Positions 25,460 to 33,874 of a stretch of DNA of 64,000 nucleotides are shown here, piece after piece; within the stretch, counting starts at the first letter, position 1, and each line of letters opens with the position of its first letter. Origin of the DNA: Phycisphaerales bacterium. Its GTDB lineage: Bacteria; Planctomycetota; Phycisphaerae; Phycisphaerales; UBA1924. A model generated the notes under the pieces. The model saw only the letters and a program-made list of their open reading frames with translations, made no database searches and had not been told where the DNA came from. Both the position numbers and the translations under genes were made by a program. The stretch spans positions 62,001-126,000 of the forward strand of contig DASPKU010000019.1 in NCBI GenBank assembly GCA_035627955.1. Reading direction: 5' to 3'.

Positions 25460-26113
25460 TCAGCCCGCCCTTCGCCCATCCACCGCCAGCAGCCCCCGCA
25501 CCACACCATAGCTCAGCACCCCCGCCACATAGACGTCGCTCAGAAAGTGCGCCCCGCTGATCAGCCGCGTCACGCAGCAGCCCACCGCCAGCGCCACCGC
25601 CACCGCCCCCACCCGCGGCCACAGCGCCGCCACCATCATCGCCCCCCCGAACGCCACCCCTGCGTGCGAGCTCGCCAGCCCCAGCCCCCGCACCAGCTCG
25701 CCCCCCGGCACCTCGTCCATCACCCAGCGGAACACATACTCGCCGTTGGTGCCCGGCCGGAACCGCTGCACCACGCCCTTCAAGACCTCCGCCGCCGCGC
25801 CGCCCAGCGCCGCCGCCAGGAACACCATCGACGCCCGCCGCAGCTTCCCCTCCGCCCACCACATGAACACCGCCGCGATGAACCACGCCGGCAGGTACCC
25901 CACCTGCCGGAACAGCTGGTACCAGTCCTTCCGCTCCACGCTCTCGAACGTTGCGCGGTCGAGCGTGAACCGCTCCCACACCCAGCGGTCAATCAGCGTC
26001 ACCAGCAGCAGCCCGACCACCAGCGCGAGCGCCACCACCAGCCCGCGCACGCGTCGCGCCCGCCGCTCGTGTGGTGCGAGCAACGCCGCGGGCACGCTGT
26101 GTGGAACGCTCAC
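25460..26113 (-). CDS. PAP2-superfamily phosphatase, membrane-bound
   Basis: 217 residues. The tripartite PAP2 signature is present: KGVVQRFRP (KxxxxxxRP), SSHAG in place of PSGH, and TRLISGAHFLSDV in place of SRxxxxxHxxxD. About five membrane segments place the active site outside the cytoplasmic leaflet. Likely substrates are lipid phosphates such as lipid A 1-phosphate, undecaprenyl pyrophosphate or phosphatidate. The location between a GT39-like transferase and an lptG-like gene favours lipid A or envelope lipid. GTG start overlaps the upstream stop (GTGA, 26110-26113). Confidence 0.88.
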   Translation of the reverse strand: MSVPHSVPAALLAPHERRARRVRGLVVALALVVGLLLVTLIDRWVWERFTLDRATFESVERKDWYQLFRQVGYLPAWFIAAVFMWWAEGKLRRASMVFLAAALGGAAAEVLKGVVQRFRPGTNGEYVFRWVMDEVPGGELVRGLGLASSHAGVAFGGAMMVAALWPRVGAVAVALAVGCCVTRLISGAHFLSDVYVAGVLSYGVVRGLLAVDGRRAG

Positions 26114-27888
26114 TTCCCACCGCCCTTCGGCAGCATCTCATCGAGCGTTGGCGGCGCCCCCTCGGTCCGCAGGCCGCCCTTCGGGAACCCCTTGAATCCG
26201 TACCCCTTGAACGCGGGCCGGTCGCGCTTGCCATCGGCCCGCAGCTTGCCGATCTCCACCACCCGCTCGAACAGCGGCGCCCAGTCCTGGAACCGCGCCC
26301 CGTTCATCACCGCCGGCCGCCCGATCAGCGACGGGTACTCCGCGCTCGCCTCCACGCCCACCGTCCCGCGCTTGCGCAGGTCCGTATCAGGCCAGAAGTC
26401 GTACGGCGACACCCGCCCGTTCAGGAGCAGGCTCGAGCAGCAGAACACTGTCGGCCGCCCCGGCATGTAGAACGCAAACTGCGACGCCCGCCCGTAGTGC
26501 AGCGCGATGACAAAGGGCTCTCGGCCCGTCTCTGCCCGCAGCTCCTCAGCCAGCTCCTGCGCGTGCGACGCCATCACGTCCGCCCCCATGACCCGCCAGA
26601 CCGGCACGTACTTCCCTACCACCGGCACCTTCGCCAGCCAGTCGATCCGCAGCATCCCCAGCCCCGTCGCCAGCCCGAGGACCAGCGTCGCCCCCCACGC
26701 CAGCCGCGTCCACCTCGCCGCACTTCCAGCCAAACCATCGCGCAGGCGCACGACCTGCATCGCCGCGACCGGCACCAGCGTGACAAACGCGGCCATCGCC
26801 CAGTTCCCCTGCGGGTTCGTCACCAGACTCACCAGCAGGTACAGCACGAACATCGGCTCGCTCAGCGACAGGCAGTACCGCACCGCCGCCCACCGCGCCG
26901 GCTCCTCGCGCCGCGCCCGGCGCGTGTACAACCGCTGCAGCAACGCCAGCAGCAGCATCGGCCCGCCCAGCGCCAGCTGCGACCCCACGTAGTTCAGCGT
27001 CCACTGCGGCTTGTACGTCCACCCCTGCCCCCCGCCCTGCCGCACATACTGATCCCCGCCGGGCAGCCCCAGGTGCCCCATCAGGTGCCGCACCGTCGGC
27101 CACCCCTGCTCATGATTCCACACCACGATCGGGCTCACGATCACCGCGAACACCGCGAGCGCCAGCAGCCAGTAGAGGAGTGGAGGAGTGGAGGAGTAGA
27201 GGAGCGGCGAACCGTCATCCATGCTCCTCCACTCCTCTTCTCCTCTACTCCTGTTCTTCCCCCTACGCCCCAACCACCATGCCAACGCCAGCCCCGGCAC
27301 CACCATCAGCATCGTGTACTTGTACAGCACACCAACGCCAATCACCGCCCCCAGCCCCACCAGCGCCCACCCCGACCCCCGCAGCACGCGCCACCCCGCC
27401 CACGCCGCCACCGCCCAGCACGCCGCGTACGGCCCATCAATCGTGGTGATCAGCCCGAGCGACTGGAACACCGGCATCACGAAGAACACCGCGGCCGCGT
27501 ACCACGCCACGCGCCGGTCCCGCGTCAGATCAAACGCCAGCCCCGCCACCGCCCACGCCGCGACCCCCGACGCCACGGCCGCGATCGCCCGCACCGCGAA
27601 CTCGTTCTCCCCCAAGAGCCGCACAAACCCCGCGATCGTCCACGCGATCCCCGGCCCCTTGGTGTAGTACGACAGCGACAGGTGCCGCGACCACTCCCAG
27701 TAGTTCGTCTCGTCCTCGATCAGCGTGTACGGGCACAACCACGCCAGGTACGCCAGCCGCGCAAGCGTGATGCCCACGATCAGCAGCAGTGTTCCTTTTG
27801 AAGAAGTGGCAAAGTGGCAAAGTGGCGAAGTGGCAAAGTGAGAGGACGCTGCCTCCGGTCGCACTTTGCCACTTTGCCACTCTGCCAC
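26110..27888 (-). CDS. GT39/GT83-like integral-membrane glycosyltransferase with in-frame repeat
   Basis: Up to 592 residues with 10 or more membrane segments. The first periplasmic loop has the EDETNYWEWSRHLSLSYYTK motif (acidic catalytic pair) typical of PMT_2/ArnT-like transferases, which move a sugar from a polyprenyl-phosphate carrier to lipid A or protein. The start is uncertain: the longest reading begins at a GTG in an octamer array (27888) and reads the array as peptide; a GTG at 27777 (VGITLARLAYLAWL) is an alternative. Residues about 215-238 (GEEEWRSMDDGSPLLYSSTP) are encoded by a palindromic octamer array (27171-27252) sitting in a loop between membrane segments. It overlaps the PAP2 gene downstream. 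Confidence 0.85.
   Translation of the reverse strand: MAEWQSGKVRPEAASSHFATSPLCHFATSSKGTLLLIVGITLARLAYLAWLCPYTLIEDETNYWEWSRHLSLSYYTKGPGIAWTIAGFVRLLGENEFAVRAIAAVASGVAAWAVAGLAFDLTRDRRVAWYAAAVFFVMPVFQSLGLITTIDGPYAACWAVAAWAGWRVLRGSGWALVGLGAVIGVGVLYKYTMLMVVPGLALAWWLGRRGKNRSRGEEEWRSMDDGSPLLYSSTPPLLYWLLALAVFAVIVSPIVVWNHEQGWPTVRHLMGHLGLPGGDQYVRQGGGQGWTYKPQWTLNYVGSQLALGGPMLLLALLQRLYTRRARREEPARWAAVRYCLSLSEPMFVLYLLVSLVTNPQGNWAMAAFVTLVPVAAMQVVRLRDGLAGSAARWTRLAWGATLVLGLATGLGMLRIDWLAKVPVVGKYVPVWRVMGADVMASHAQELAEELRAETGREPFVIALHYGRASQFAFYMPGRPTVFCCSSLLLNGRVSPYDFWPDTDLRKRGTVGVEASAEYPSLIGRPAVMNGARFQDWAPLFERVVEIGKLRADGKRDRPAFKGYGFKGFPKGGLRTEGAPPTLDEMLPKGGGK
27171..27252. repeat. Palindromic GGAGGAGT octamer array inside the glycosyltransferase gene
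   Basis: The left arm (27171-27206) is AGTAGAGGAGTGGAGGAGTG and on; the right arm (27223-27252) is the inverted complement (CTCCTCCACTCCTCTTCTCC). The two arms can form a long imperfect hairpin. The array is in frame, without stops, in 26110-27888. Confidence 0.88.
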
Positions 27889-27899
27889 TTTGCCACTCT
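27804..27899. repeat. Palindromic AGTGGCAA octamer array
   Basis: Left arm 27804-27840: four to five AGTGGCAA/AGTGGCGA units. Right arm 27861-27898: the inverted complement (CACTTTGCC units). The arms pair over about 37 bp around a 20-nt loop. The array ends 3 bp from the stop codon of the lptF-like gene (27902) and covers the 5' end of the glycosyltransferase gene. Confidence 0.9.
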
Positions 27900-27901
27900 C
27901 C

Positions 27902-29587
27902 TCAGTGCCGCGCCAGCTTCCAGTACACCACCATCGTGTACAGCCCCAGCGCCGCCACCCCCGCCCACATCAGCGCCAGCCCGCCCGCCCCCACCTGCTT
28001 GGTCAGCTGCTGCCCGCCGCTGATGGTCACCATCGTCACCAGCGCCGGCGCGAACGTGAACAGGTACACGGTCAGCGGCAGCTTGCGGCTCAGCAGCAGC
28101 GCCGTGATCGCCCCCGTCAGCACCATCACTGCGCACGACGCCGCCATCGCCATCCGCTCGTTCTGCTTCCCCAGGATCACCCGGTCCAGCTGCACCAGCC
28201 CATCGCGCAGCGCCTGCGGCGCCTCGTCCAGCCGATCCCCCGCCTTCACCCACGCGTCCGCCCGCTCCAGCAGCGCCGCCGGCGGCAGCTTCCGCAGCTC
28301 CTCCGCCGGGTCCGGCGACGGCGACAAGCCCTCCAGCGAGAACCCGCTCCGCTCCGTCGCCGCCGTCGAGTCACCCGCGGCCGCGGAATCCCGCACCCGC
28401 GCCCGCTCTAAGGTCAACTTGAACGATGCCGCCGCACCGCGCTGCTCGCGCTTCAGCGTCCCCGACTCCGCCGTAATTGTCTGCGTCGACCGCCCCGTCG
28501 TCGTCGTGCGCAGCCGCAGCACCTCGACGCCCCCCGCCAGCGTCCACTCGCCGTTGGCGAACGCCAGCCGCCCCACCCGCAGCGACACCGGCTGGTTGCT
28601 CCCATCCGCAAACTGGATCGCCTCGCCCCGCGTGCTCGCCTCCTGGATCCGCGCGAGCGTCTGCCGCTGCGCCAGCGCTGTCACCAGCTTCTGCCGCTGC
28701 GCATCCACCCAGTTCAGCCGGTACGGGTTGTCCACCAGCCGCCGCAGCTCCCCCCACGACATGAACGCCACCTTCTCCGTGAACGTGTTGGGGATCGTCC
28801 ACGTCAGCGGCACCTCCTGCACCTGCACCAGCCCCACGCCCTCCACGTACCCCGACGCGTCCTCGAACTCCATCACCACCCGCGACACGCCCTCGCTCGA
28901 CTCCCCCGCCCCCTCCGCCAACGGGATCAGCCACAGGTTCGCGTGCGCACACGACAGCTCCCGGCGCGGCCTGCCCTCCTTGTCCAGCTCCACGAACGCG
29001 AAGTTCGCGAACCGGATCTGGTCCGTAGCGCCCCCCGTGGGCTGCTCGATCGCCAGCGCTCGGTCCGCGTAGATCATCACCTTGCCTTCGCCGCTCCCCC
29101 CCCCGACGCCCCCCATCCCCCCGCGGAACTCCACGGCCTCTCCCCGCGTGGTCCCCTGCAGCATCTTCCGCGCCACGTCCACCGTCACCATCTTCTGCAT
29201 TGTCCGCAGGAACACCGGTATCACCTGCTCGTTGAGCAGCATCAGCCCGCCCGTCAGCACCAGCGCCAGCGCGAGCGCCGGCCCCAGCAGCGCCCGGTGG
29301 CTGATCCCACCCGCGTGCGCCGCCACCGCCTCGTTGTCGCTCGCGATCCGGTGGTACACCAGCGTGCTCGCGAAACCGCCCGCGAACGGCAGGGCGTACG
29401 CCAGCATCGGCACCATCGCAATCAGCACGAACTTGGGCAGGTCCCCCGCCGACAGCACGCCGTCCGACAGCGGCTTGATCGCCGCCCCCAGCGCAATCAC
29501 CAGCACCAGCACCGTCGCCGTGAGCGCAACCAGCTTCAGCAGGTCCAGGAACGTGCTGCGGAACAGAGTGAATGAAGGTCGCGCCAC
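27902..29587 (-). CDS. LptF-family permease (long variant)
   Basis: 561 residues. The N-terminal segments (FLDLLKLVALTATVLVLVIA; FVLIAMVPMLAYALPFAGGF; ALLGPALALALVLTGGLMLL) and C-terminal segments (MAASCAVMVLTGAITALLLS; LTVYLFTFAPALVTMVTISG) match the LptF/LptG fold. The periplasmic region (about 130-470) is much longer than in typical LptF proteins (about 360 residues in total) and partly repetitive and charged. It would pair with the 24311-25459 protein to carry LPS-type lipid. GTG start with a TACGAT box 9 nt upstream. First gene of the envelope cluster. Confidence 0.8.
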   Translation of the reverse strand: MARPSFTLFRSTFLDLLKLVALTATVLVLVIALGAAIKPLSDGVLSAGDLPKFVLIAMVPMLAYALPFAGGFASTLVYHRIASDNEAVAAHAGGISHRALLGPALALALVLTGGLMLLNEQVIPVFLRTMQKMVTVDVARKMLQGTTRGEAVEFRGGMGGVGGGSGEGKVMIYADRALAIEQPTGGATDQIRFANFAFVELDKEGRPRRELSCAHANLWLIPLAEGAGESSEGVSRVVMEFEDASGYVEGVGLVQVQEVPLTWTIPNTFTEKVAFMSWGELRRLVDNPYRLNWVDAQRQKLVTALAQRQTLARIQEASTRGEAIQFADGSNQPVSLRVGRLAFANGEWTLAGGVEVLRLRTTTTGRSTQTITAESGTLKREQRGAAASFKLTLERARVRDSAAAGDSTAATERSGFSLEGLSPSPDPAEELRKLPPAALLERADAWVKAGDRLDEAPQALRDGLVQLDRVILGKQNERMAMAASCAVMVLTGAITALLLSRKLPLTVYLFTFAPALVTMVTISGGQQLTKQVGAGGLALMWAGVAALGLYTMVVYWKLARH

Positions 29588-29609
29588 AGGGCCCGCATCG
29601 TAGCGACCC

Positions 29610-29638
29610 GTGCCACCGAGATGTCCTCACCTCGGTGG
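29610..29638. repeat. GTGCCAC hairpin element (stem variant CCACCGAG)
   Basis: GTG, CCACCGAGATG, loop TCCT, CACCTCGGTGG; the inner stem has one mismatch. It lies between the divergent lptF-like and HAF-repeat genes, 22 bp from the lptF-like start. A CCTATGAGTC-type run follows at 29656-29690. Confidence 0.85.
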
Positions 29639-29765
29639 TAGTGCCGCGGTCACCACTCCTGTTAGTTCCACGACTCCTATGAGTCCTTTGCCCCGCCCCG
29701 GCAATCACCATTGCATCCCCCACACCAACCACTACCCTGAGATTGATTCCCCGGGGGACCTCACC

Positions 29766-30929
29766 ATGCCCGCGCGCCCAGCACTCCTCGCCGCCGTGCT
29801 CCTCACCGCCCCTGTCCACGCGCAGTGGACCGCCGAGATCCTCGGCCCCGCCGACGGTTCAAGAAGCATTGCCAACGGCGTGCACGCGAATCAGCAGGCC
29901 GGCAGCCTCGAGAGCCCGGCCAACGCACCACGCCGCGCCGTGCTCTGGTCCGGCGACCCAGGCTTCATGATCGACCTGCACCCCGCGGGCAGCACCACCT
30001 CCGAGGCCTTCGCCGCTCATGCCGGCCAGCAGGGCGGCTCGGCCGACGGCCGCGCCTGTTACTGGACCGGTTCCGCCGCATCCTTCACACTGCTTTCGAA
30101 CGATTCCTCGGACGTGTGGGCGGTCTTCAATGGACAGCAGGGCGGCGACCGCGTGGTCGGCGGCAGCGTGCGCGCGAGCCTATGGAGCGGCACCCCCGAG
30201 TCTTGGATCGACCTCAGCCTCCCCGGCTTCGGCGCTTCCGCCGTGTTCGGCATGAGCCAGGGCCAGCAGGTCGGCCTGTACCTCCTCAACGCCCACTGGA
30301 ACTTCCGCGCCTGCATGTGGAGCGGCTCCGGCGCCTCCTTCGTCGACCTCCACCCCTCCGGCTTCTCGTCCTCCACCGCCTATGGCTGCGGCGACGGCCA
30401 GCAGGTCGGTACCGCTGACTCGCGCGCCGCGCTGTGGACCGGATCCGCCGCTTCCTTCACCGACCTGACGCCCCCGGGGGTGGGGCTCATCGGTGCCGCC
30501 CTCGCCGTCTGCGGCGGCATCCAGGTCGGCAGCATCGCTCCTTCGCCCGCGTCGTATCCCCGCGCCGCCCTCTGGCGCGGCAGTGCCGCAACCTTCGAAG
30601 ACCTCTCCACCGCCCTGCCACCAACCGCTATCTCATCCCACGCCACCGGCGTCTGGACCGACGGCCAATCCATCCTGGTCTCCGGCCAGATGCGGATTGG
30701 CGACGAGCACTTCGCCGTCCTCTGGCGCCAGGCCCGCTGCGGCACGTCGGACTTCAACAACGACGGCGACATCGGCACCGACCAGGACATCGAGGCCTTC
30801 TTCGCCTGCCTCGGCGGCCACTGCTGCCCCACCTGCTACCCCGGCGCCGACTTCAACGCCGACGGGGACACCGGCACCGACGCCGACATCGAGAGCTTCT
30901 TCCGCGCCCTCGGTGGCCAGCCCTGCTGA
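29766..30929 (+). CDS. Secreted repeat protein with C-terminal GC-type dockerin
   Basis: 387 residues. The start at 29766 follows GGGGGACC and gives a signal peptide (MPARPALLAAVLLTAPVHAQ). About seven repeats of roughly 45 residues read A(V/A)LWSGxxxSxxDLxPxG ... GxxGGQQVG, an HAF-like propeller pattern. The tail has DFNNDGDIGTDQDIEAFF ... CLGGHCC ... DFNADGDTGTDADIESFF, ending LGGQPC. It is exported and probably surface-attached. Convergent with the PNPOx-like gene 11 bp away. Confidence 0.84.
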   Translation: MPARPALLAAVLLTAPVHAQWTAEILGPADGSRSIANGVHANQQAGSLESPANAPRRAVLWSGDPGFMIDLHPAGSTTSEAFAAHAGQQGGSADGRACYWTGSAASFTLLSNDSSDVWAVFNGQQGGDRVVGGSVRASLWSGTPESWIDLSLPGFGASAVFGMSQGQQVGLYLLNAHWNFRACMWSGSGASFVDLHPSGFSSSTAYGCGDGQQVGTADSRAALWTGSAASFTDLTPPGVGLIGAALAVCGGIQVGSIAPSPASYPRAALWRGSAATFEDLSTALPPTAISSHATGVWTDGQSILVSGQMRIGDEHFAVLWRQARCGTSDFNNDGDIGTDQDIEAFFACLGGHCCPTCYPGADFNADGDTGTDADIESFFRALGGQPC

Positions 30930-30940
30930 TCCCGCAATCC

Positions 30941-31477
30941 CTACCCAATCTTCATCCGCGCATGGTCCACCCCGCTCACCGGCAGGTTGATCCGCGTGTT
31001 CGTCGCCACCGCCTTCAGCAGCTTGAGCATGTAGCTCGTGTTGCTCGGCCCCTCCCAGTACTCCGCCTCCTCCACCTCCACGCGGATCAGCGTCAGGTTG
31101 GGGTCATCGGGGCCCCCCGGGTACCAGCCCTTGGCGTGAATGTTCCACAACTCCTTCGCCTTCTCCGGGTTCTGCTCCGCCGTCGCCCGCCCCATCACCG
31201 ACACGAACACGTTCTTCCCCGCGTCCGCGTACGTCACCAGCACCTGCTGATTGGCCGCGAGCTCGCGCAGCTTCGGGGTGCCCGTGGGCGTCATGAACCA
31301 CAGCACTCCGTCGAAGTCCTCGGGCTTGACGTTGTGCGTGTACATCGGGCGCGCATGCGGCGCCGAGCCCCCGACGCTGCCAGGAGCGAACGTCGTGAAC
31401 ATCGCCACCCGCACCTCCCGGATCAGCTCCGCCAGCCTCTGGGCATCCGACTTCGCCGCGTCGTTCTGTGTGACCAT
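30941..31477 (-). CDS. Pyridoxamine 5'-phosphate oxidase-like flavin-binding protein (general stress type)
   Basis: 178 residues. The split-barrel FMN-binding fold is suggested by VRVAMFTTFAPGS ... HARPMYTHNVKPEDFDGVLWFMT ... QVLVTYADAGKNVFVSVMGRATAEQNPEKAKELWN. The sequence matches the general stress protein 26 type rather than true PdxH. The start at 31477 places the conserved LAELIREVRVAMFTT near residue 15; a longer in-frame extension has no coding look. It probably binds a flavin cofactor in the cytoplasm; the reaction is unknown. Confidence 0.85.
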   Translation of the reverse strand: MVTQNDAAKSDAQRLAELIREVRVAMFTTFAPGSVGGSAPHARPMYTHNVKPEDFDGVLWFMTPTGTPKLRELAANQQVLVTYADAGKNVFVSVMGRATAEQNPEKAKELWNIHAKGWYPGGPDDPNLTLIRVEVEEAEYWEGPSNTSYMLKLLKAVATNTRINLPVSGVDHARMKIG

Positions 31478-31710
31478 GCAGGGAGTGAAGAGGGGCCGGG
31501 TGAGCCGAACCCCCGCGGCGGGATGAACGGCCTGATAGCCGGAGCGAATTCTGCGTCCGGCAACGAAACAAGCTGCATCGCACCGTCCGCACTTGGTTAC
31601 CGCATAAGAAGTTGCGTACGTTCCGCCAAAACCGCGCCTCGGTGCGCGTTTTTCATGCACCCCGCGCCCTCTCCAGCCGGTATAACGAGCCGTCCAAGAG
31701 GAGAGAGAAC

Positions 31711-32568
31711 ATGAACTTTCGGCTGACGGCGGGATCGTGCGCGCTCGTTGCGGGCGTGCTGGCCAACATCGCGGGCGCTGCCACTACCATGCGGCTCCAG
31801 GTCGCAGAGGCGGGCTCCGAGCTCTGGAGCAGCTCGATCAACGCCAAGCCCGGCGACGCCGTTGATATCCGCGTCACGGTGAGCTTCACGGGCGGCCCGG
31901 TGACGCCCATCGGCCTCTCCTCGACGATCTTCCAGCCCACCGTCAGCAACTGGCAGATTGGTGGCGACGCCCTAGCGCCAATGGTCGCCTCCGGCAGCAA
32001 CACCACCACCCCCTCCGGCGCCGTTTCGGACTCACCGGGCCAGTACGGGCGTGTGTCGCCCTTCGCGGGCGTGGTGATCGCGACTTCCGCGCGCCTCTTC
32101 GGCCATGTTCACGCCGCGAGCGCGACCACCGGCGGCGTCAGCTTCCTCCGCATCGCCCAGCGTCAGGTCACCAGCTGGTTCGGCGGGCCAGGGAACACCA
32201 GCGGCGGCAGCGGCATCAATATCAAGCAGTGGAACATCAACAGCCCGGCCCGCACGCTCCCCAACCCGCAGCCCGCGTTCCTGACGCAGCTCACCGACAT
32301 CGTGATCCTCAAGTTCAAGATCGTGCTCTCGACCGATCCCTCCACTCGCACGCTCACTGTCGATGCGCCGCTCGCGGGCTTCGTTCGTGTGGCCGATGTC
32401 AATAACTGGCCCGGTCACCCGTACATCGGCTGGTACACCGGACCGAACGGCGACACCCCGCACATCGCCGACCTACCCACCATCGAGCAGGGCTTTATCA
32501 ACATCCCCGCGCCCGGCGCGGCCGCGCTGTGCCTGGCAGGGCTGCTGGCCATTCGCCGACGCCGCTGA
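31711..32568 (+). CDS. Secreted protein with PEP-CTERM-like sorting tail
   Basis: 285 residues. AAGAGGAGAGA precedes the ATG at 31711. A signal peptide (MNFRLTAGSCALVAGVLANI-AGA) opens the protein. The C-terminal 21 residues (PAPGAAALCLAGLLAIRRRR) have the PEP-CTERM-type layout: Pro-rich motif, hydrophobic segment, Arg cluster. The middle is beta-rich with many Ser, Thr, Gly and Asn. It would be exported and processed by an exosortase, not seen here. No enzymatic motif. Confidence 0.82.
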   Translation: MNFRLTAGSCALVAGVLANIAGAATTMRLQVAEAGSELWSSSINAKPGDAVDIRVTVSFTGGPVTPIGLSSTIFQPTVSNWQIGGDALAPMVASGSNTTTPSGAVSDSPGQYGRVSPFAGVVIATSARLFGHVHAASATTGGVSFLRIAQRQVTSWFGGPGNTSGGSGINIKQWNINSPARTLPNPQPAFLTQLTDIVILKFKIVLSTDPSTRTLTVDAPLAGFVRVADVNNWPGHPYIGWYTGPNGDTPHIADLPTIEQGFINIPAPGAAALCLAGLLAIRRRR

Positions 32569-32679
32569 GCCGCGCGCCCGTCGCACGATCCTGGACGAGA
32601 CTCCGGGCCGGCGTTTTCCATCCGCGCCCCCGCGTCCTCCGCGAGAGCATGCCTCCCCGCGCATGCACGCGCGGCCCGC

Positions 32680-33756
32680 TCAGGCCGCGCTGCGCTCCTT
32701 CGCCTCCATCCGCGCCTGGTCGGGGACCCGCACGTTCTTCGCCAGCCCCACGTAGGACATCAGCTTGATAAGGATGTAGCTGGAGTCGAACTGGTACCAC
32801 TTGAGGCCGTGCCGCGCCGACGTCGGAAAGGCGTGGTGGTTGTTGTGCCACCCTTCGCCCATGGCGAGAATGCCCATGATCGCGTTGTTGCGCGAGTGGT
32901 CGTGGCTGTTAAACGGGCGCGAGCCCCACAGGTGGCACACCGAGTTGATCGACCACGTTACGTGGTGCACCATCAGCAGCCGTACCAGCCCGCCCCACAG
33001 GAAGCCCTGGATCGCCCCCACCCACGTCCCCACCCACAGCCAGCCCGCCACCGCGGGCAGCACCGCCGACAGCAGGATCCACACCCAGAAGGTGTTGCTC
33101 ACAAACCGCGTCACCGGGTCGGCGACGAGGTCCTTCGCGTACCGCTCTTCGAGGTCCTTGGGCAGGGCGTTGAAGAACCACCCCATGTGCGCATGGAAGA
33201 ACCCCTTGAGCACCGACCCCAGGCCCGCATGGTGGCTCTCTTCGTGCGGGTCGCCGCCGCTGGGCTTGTGCCGGTGGTGGTGGTGGTGCCCCTTGAACGC
33301 GTGCGGCGAGTGCGGATCGCCCTCGTGATCGCTGAACTGGTGGTGCCGCCGGTGCATCGCCACCCAGCGGATGACCGGCCCCTCGGCGGCCATGCTCCCC
33401 AGCACACCCAGCACGAACCGCGTCACCGGCCCGCAGTCAAAGCTCTTGTGCGTGAAGTACCGGTGGTAGCCCACCGTCACCCCGAACGCCGTCAGCACGT
33501 ACCCGATTACCATGATGGCGAACGCGTGCCACGTGATCCCCGTCCCCCACAGATAGATGATCGCCCACACGAGCCCCACCGGCGGCAGCGTCACCGCCGC
33601 CAGCGTCCCGATTCGCTCGGCCATCGGGGGGCGCTCGATTTCCAGATTGGACGTGTCGTTCTTCAACTCGGACGGGACGGTGGACTGGCGGGCAACGCGG
33701 GCGGGGACTTCTTGGGGCACTGCAGGACTCCTGACCGGACCGGGGGAACAACCCAT
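32680..33756 (-). CDS. Membrane fatty-acid (acyl-CoA, delta-9 type) desaturase
   Basis: 358 residues. The three histidine boxes of the di-iron desaturases are intact: HRYFTH (near 98-103), HRRHH (near 135) and HNNHH (near 305). Four or more membrane segments surround them. It inserts a cis double bond into acyl chains, adjusting membrane fluidity. An unusual His/Gly-rich loop (GHHHHHRHKPSGGDPHEESH) follows box 2. The start is uncertain: ATG at 33756 has no Shine-Dalgarno, and an internal Met (MAERIGT) just before the first membrane segment is an alternative. Confidence 0.9.
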   Translation of the reverse strand: MGCSPGPVRSPAVPQEVPARVARQSTVPSELKNDTSNLEIERPPMAERIGTLAAVTLPPVGLVWAIIYLWGTGITWHAFAIMVIGYVLTAFGVTVGYHRYFTHKSFDCGPVTRFVLGVLGSMAAEGPVIRWVAMHRRHHQFSDHEGDPHSPHAFKGHHHHHRHKPSGGDPHEESHHAGLGSVLKGFFHAHMGWFFNALPKDLEERYAKDLVADPVTRFVSNTFWVWILLSAVLPAVAGWLWVGTWVGAIQGFLWGGLVRLLMVHHVTWSINSVCHLWGSRPFNSHDHSRNNAIMGILAMGEGWHNNHHAFPTSARHGLKWYQFDSSYILIKLMSYVGLAKNVRVPDQARMEAKERSAA

Positions 33757-33874
33757 GTCGTACGCCGCTCATCGGCCCCACGGCCGGCTGCCGGCGTTAA
33801 TCGGCCAGAATAAACGCTTGGCCCTCACTCCGCATGAGTGCCATCCCCCAAACCCGGGTGGTCGGCCCGTGTTC

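Noticed and set aside
24272-27801. Long plus-strand open frames opposite the envelope cluster
   Set aside because: They are rich in Arg, His, Pro and Gln and lack domains. They mirror the well-supported minus-strand genes.
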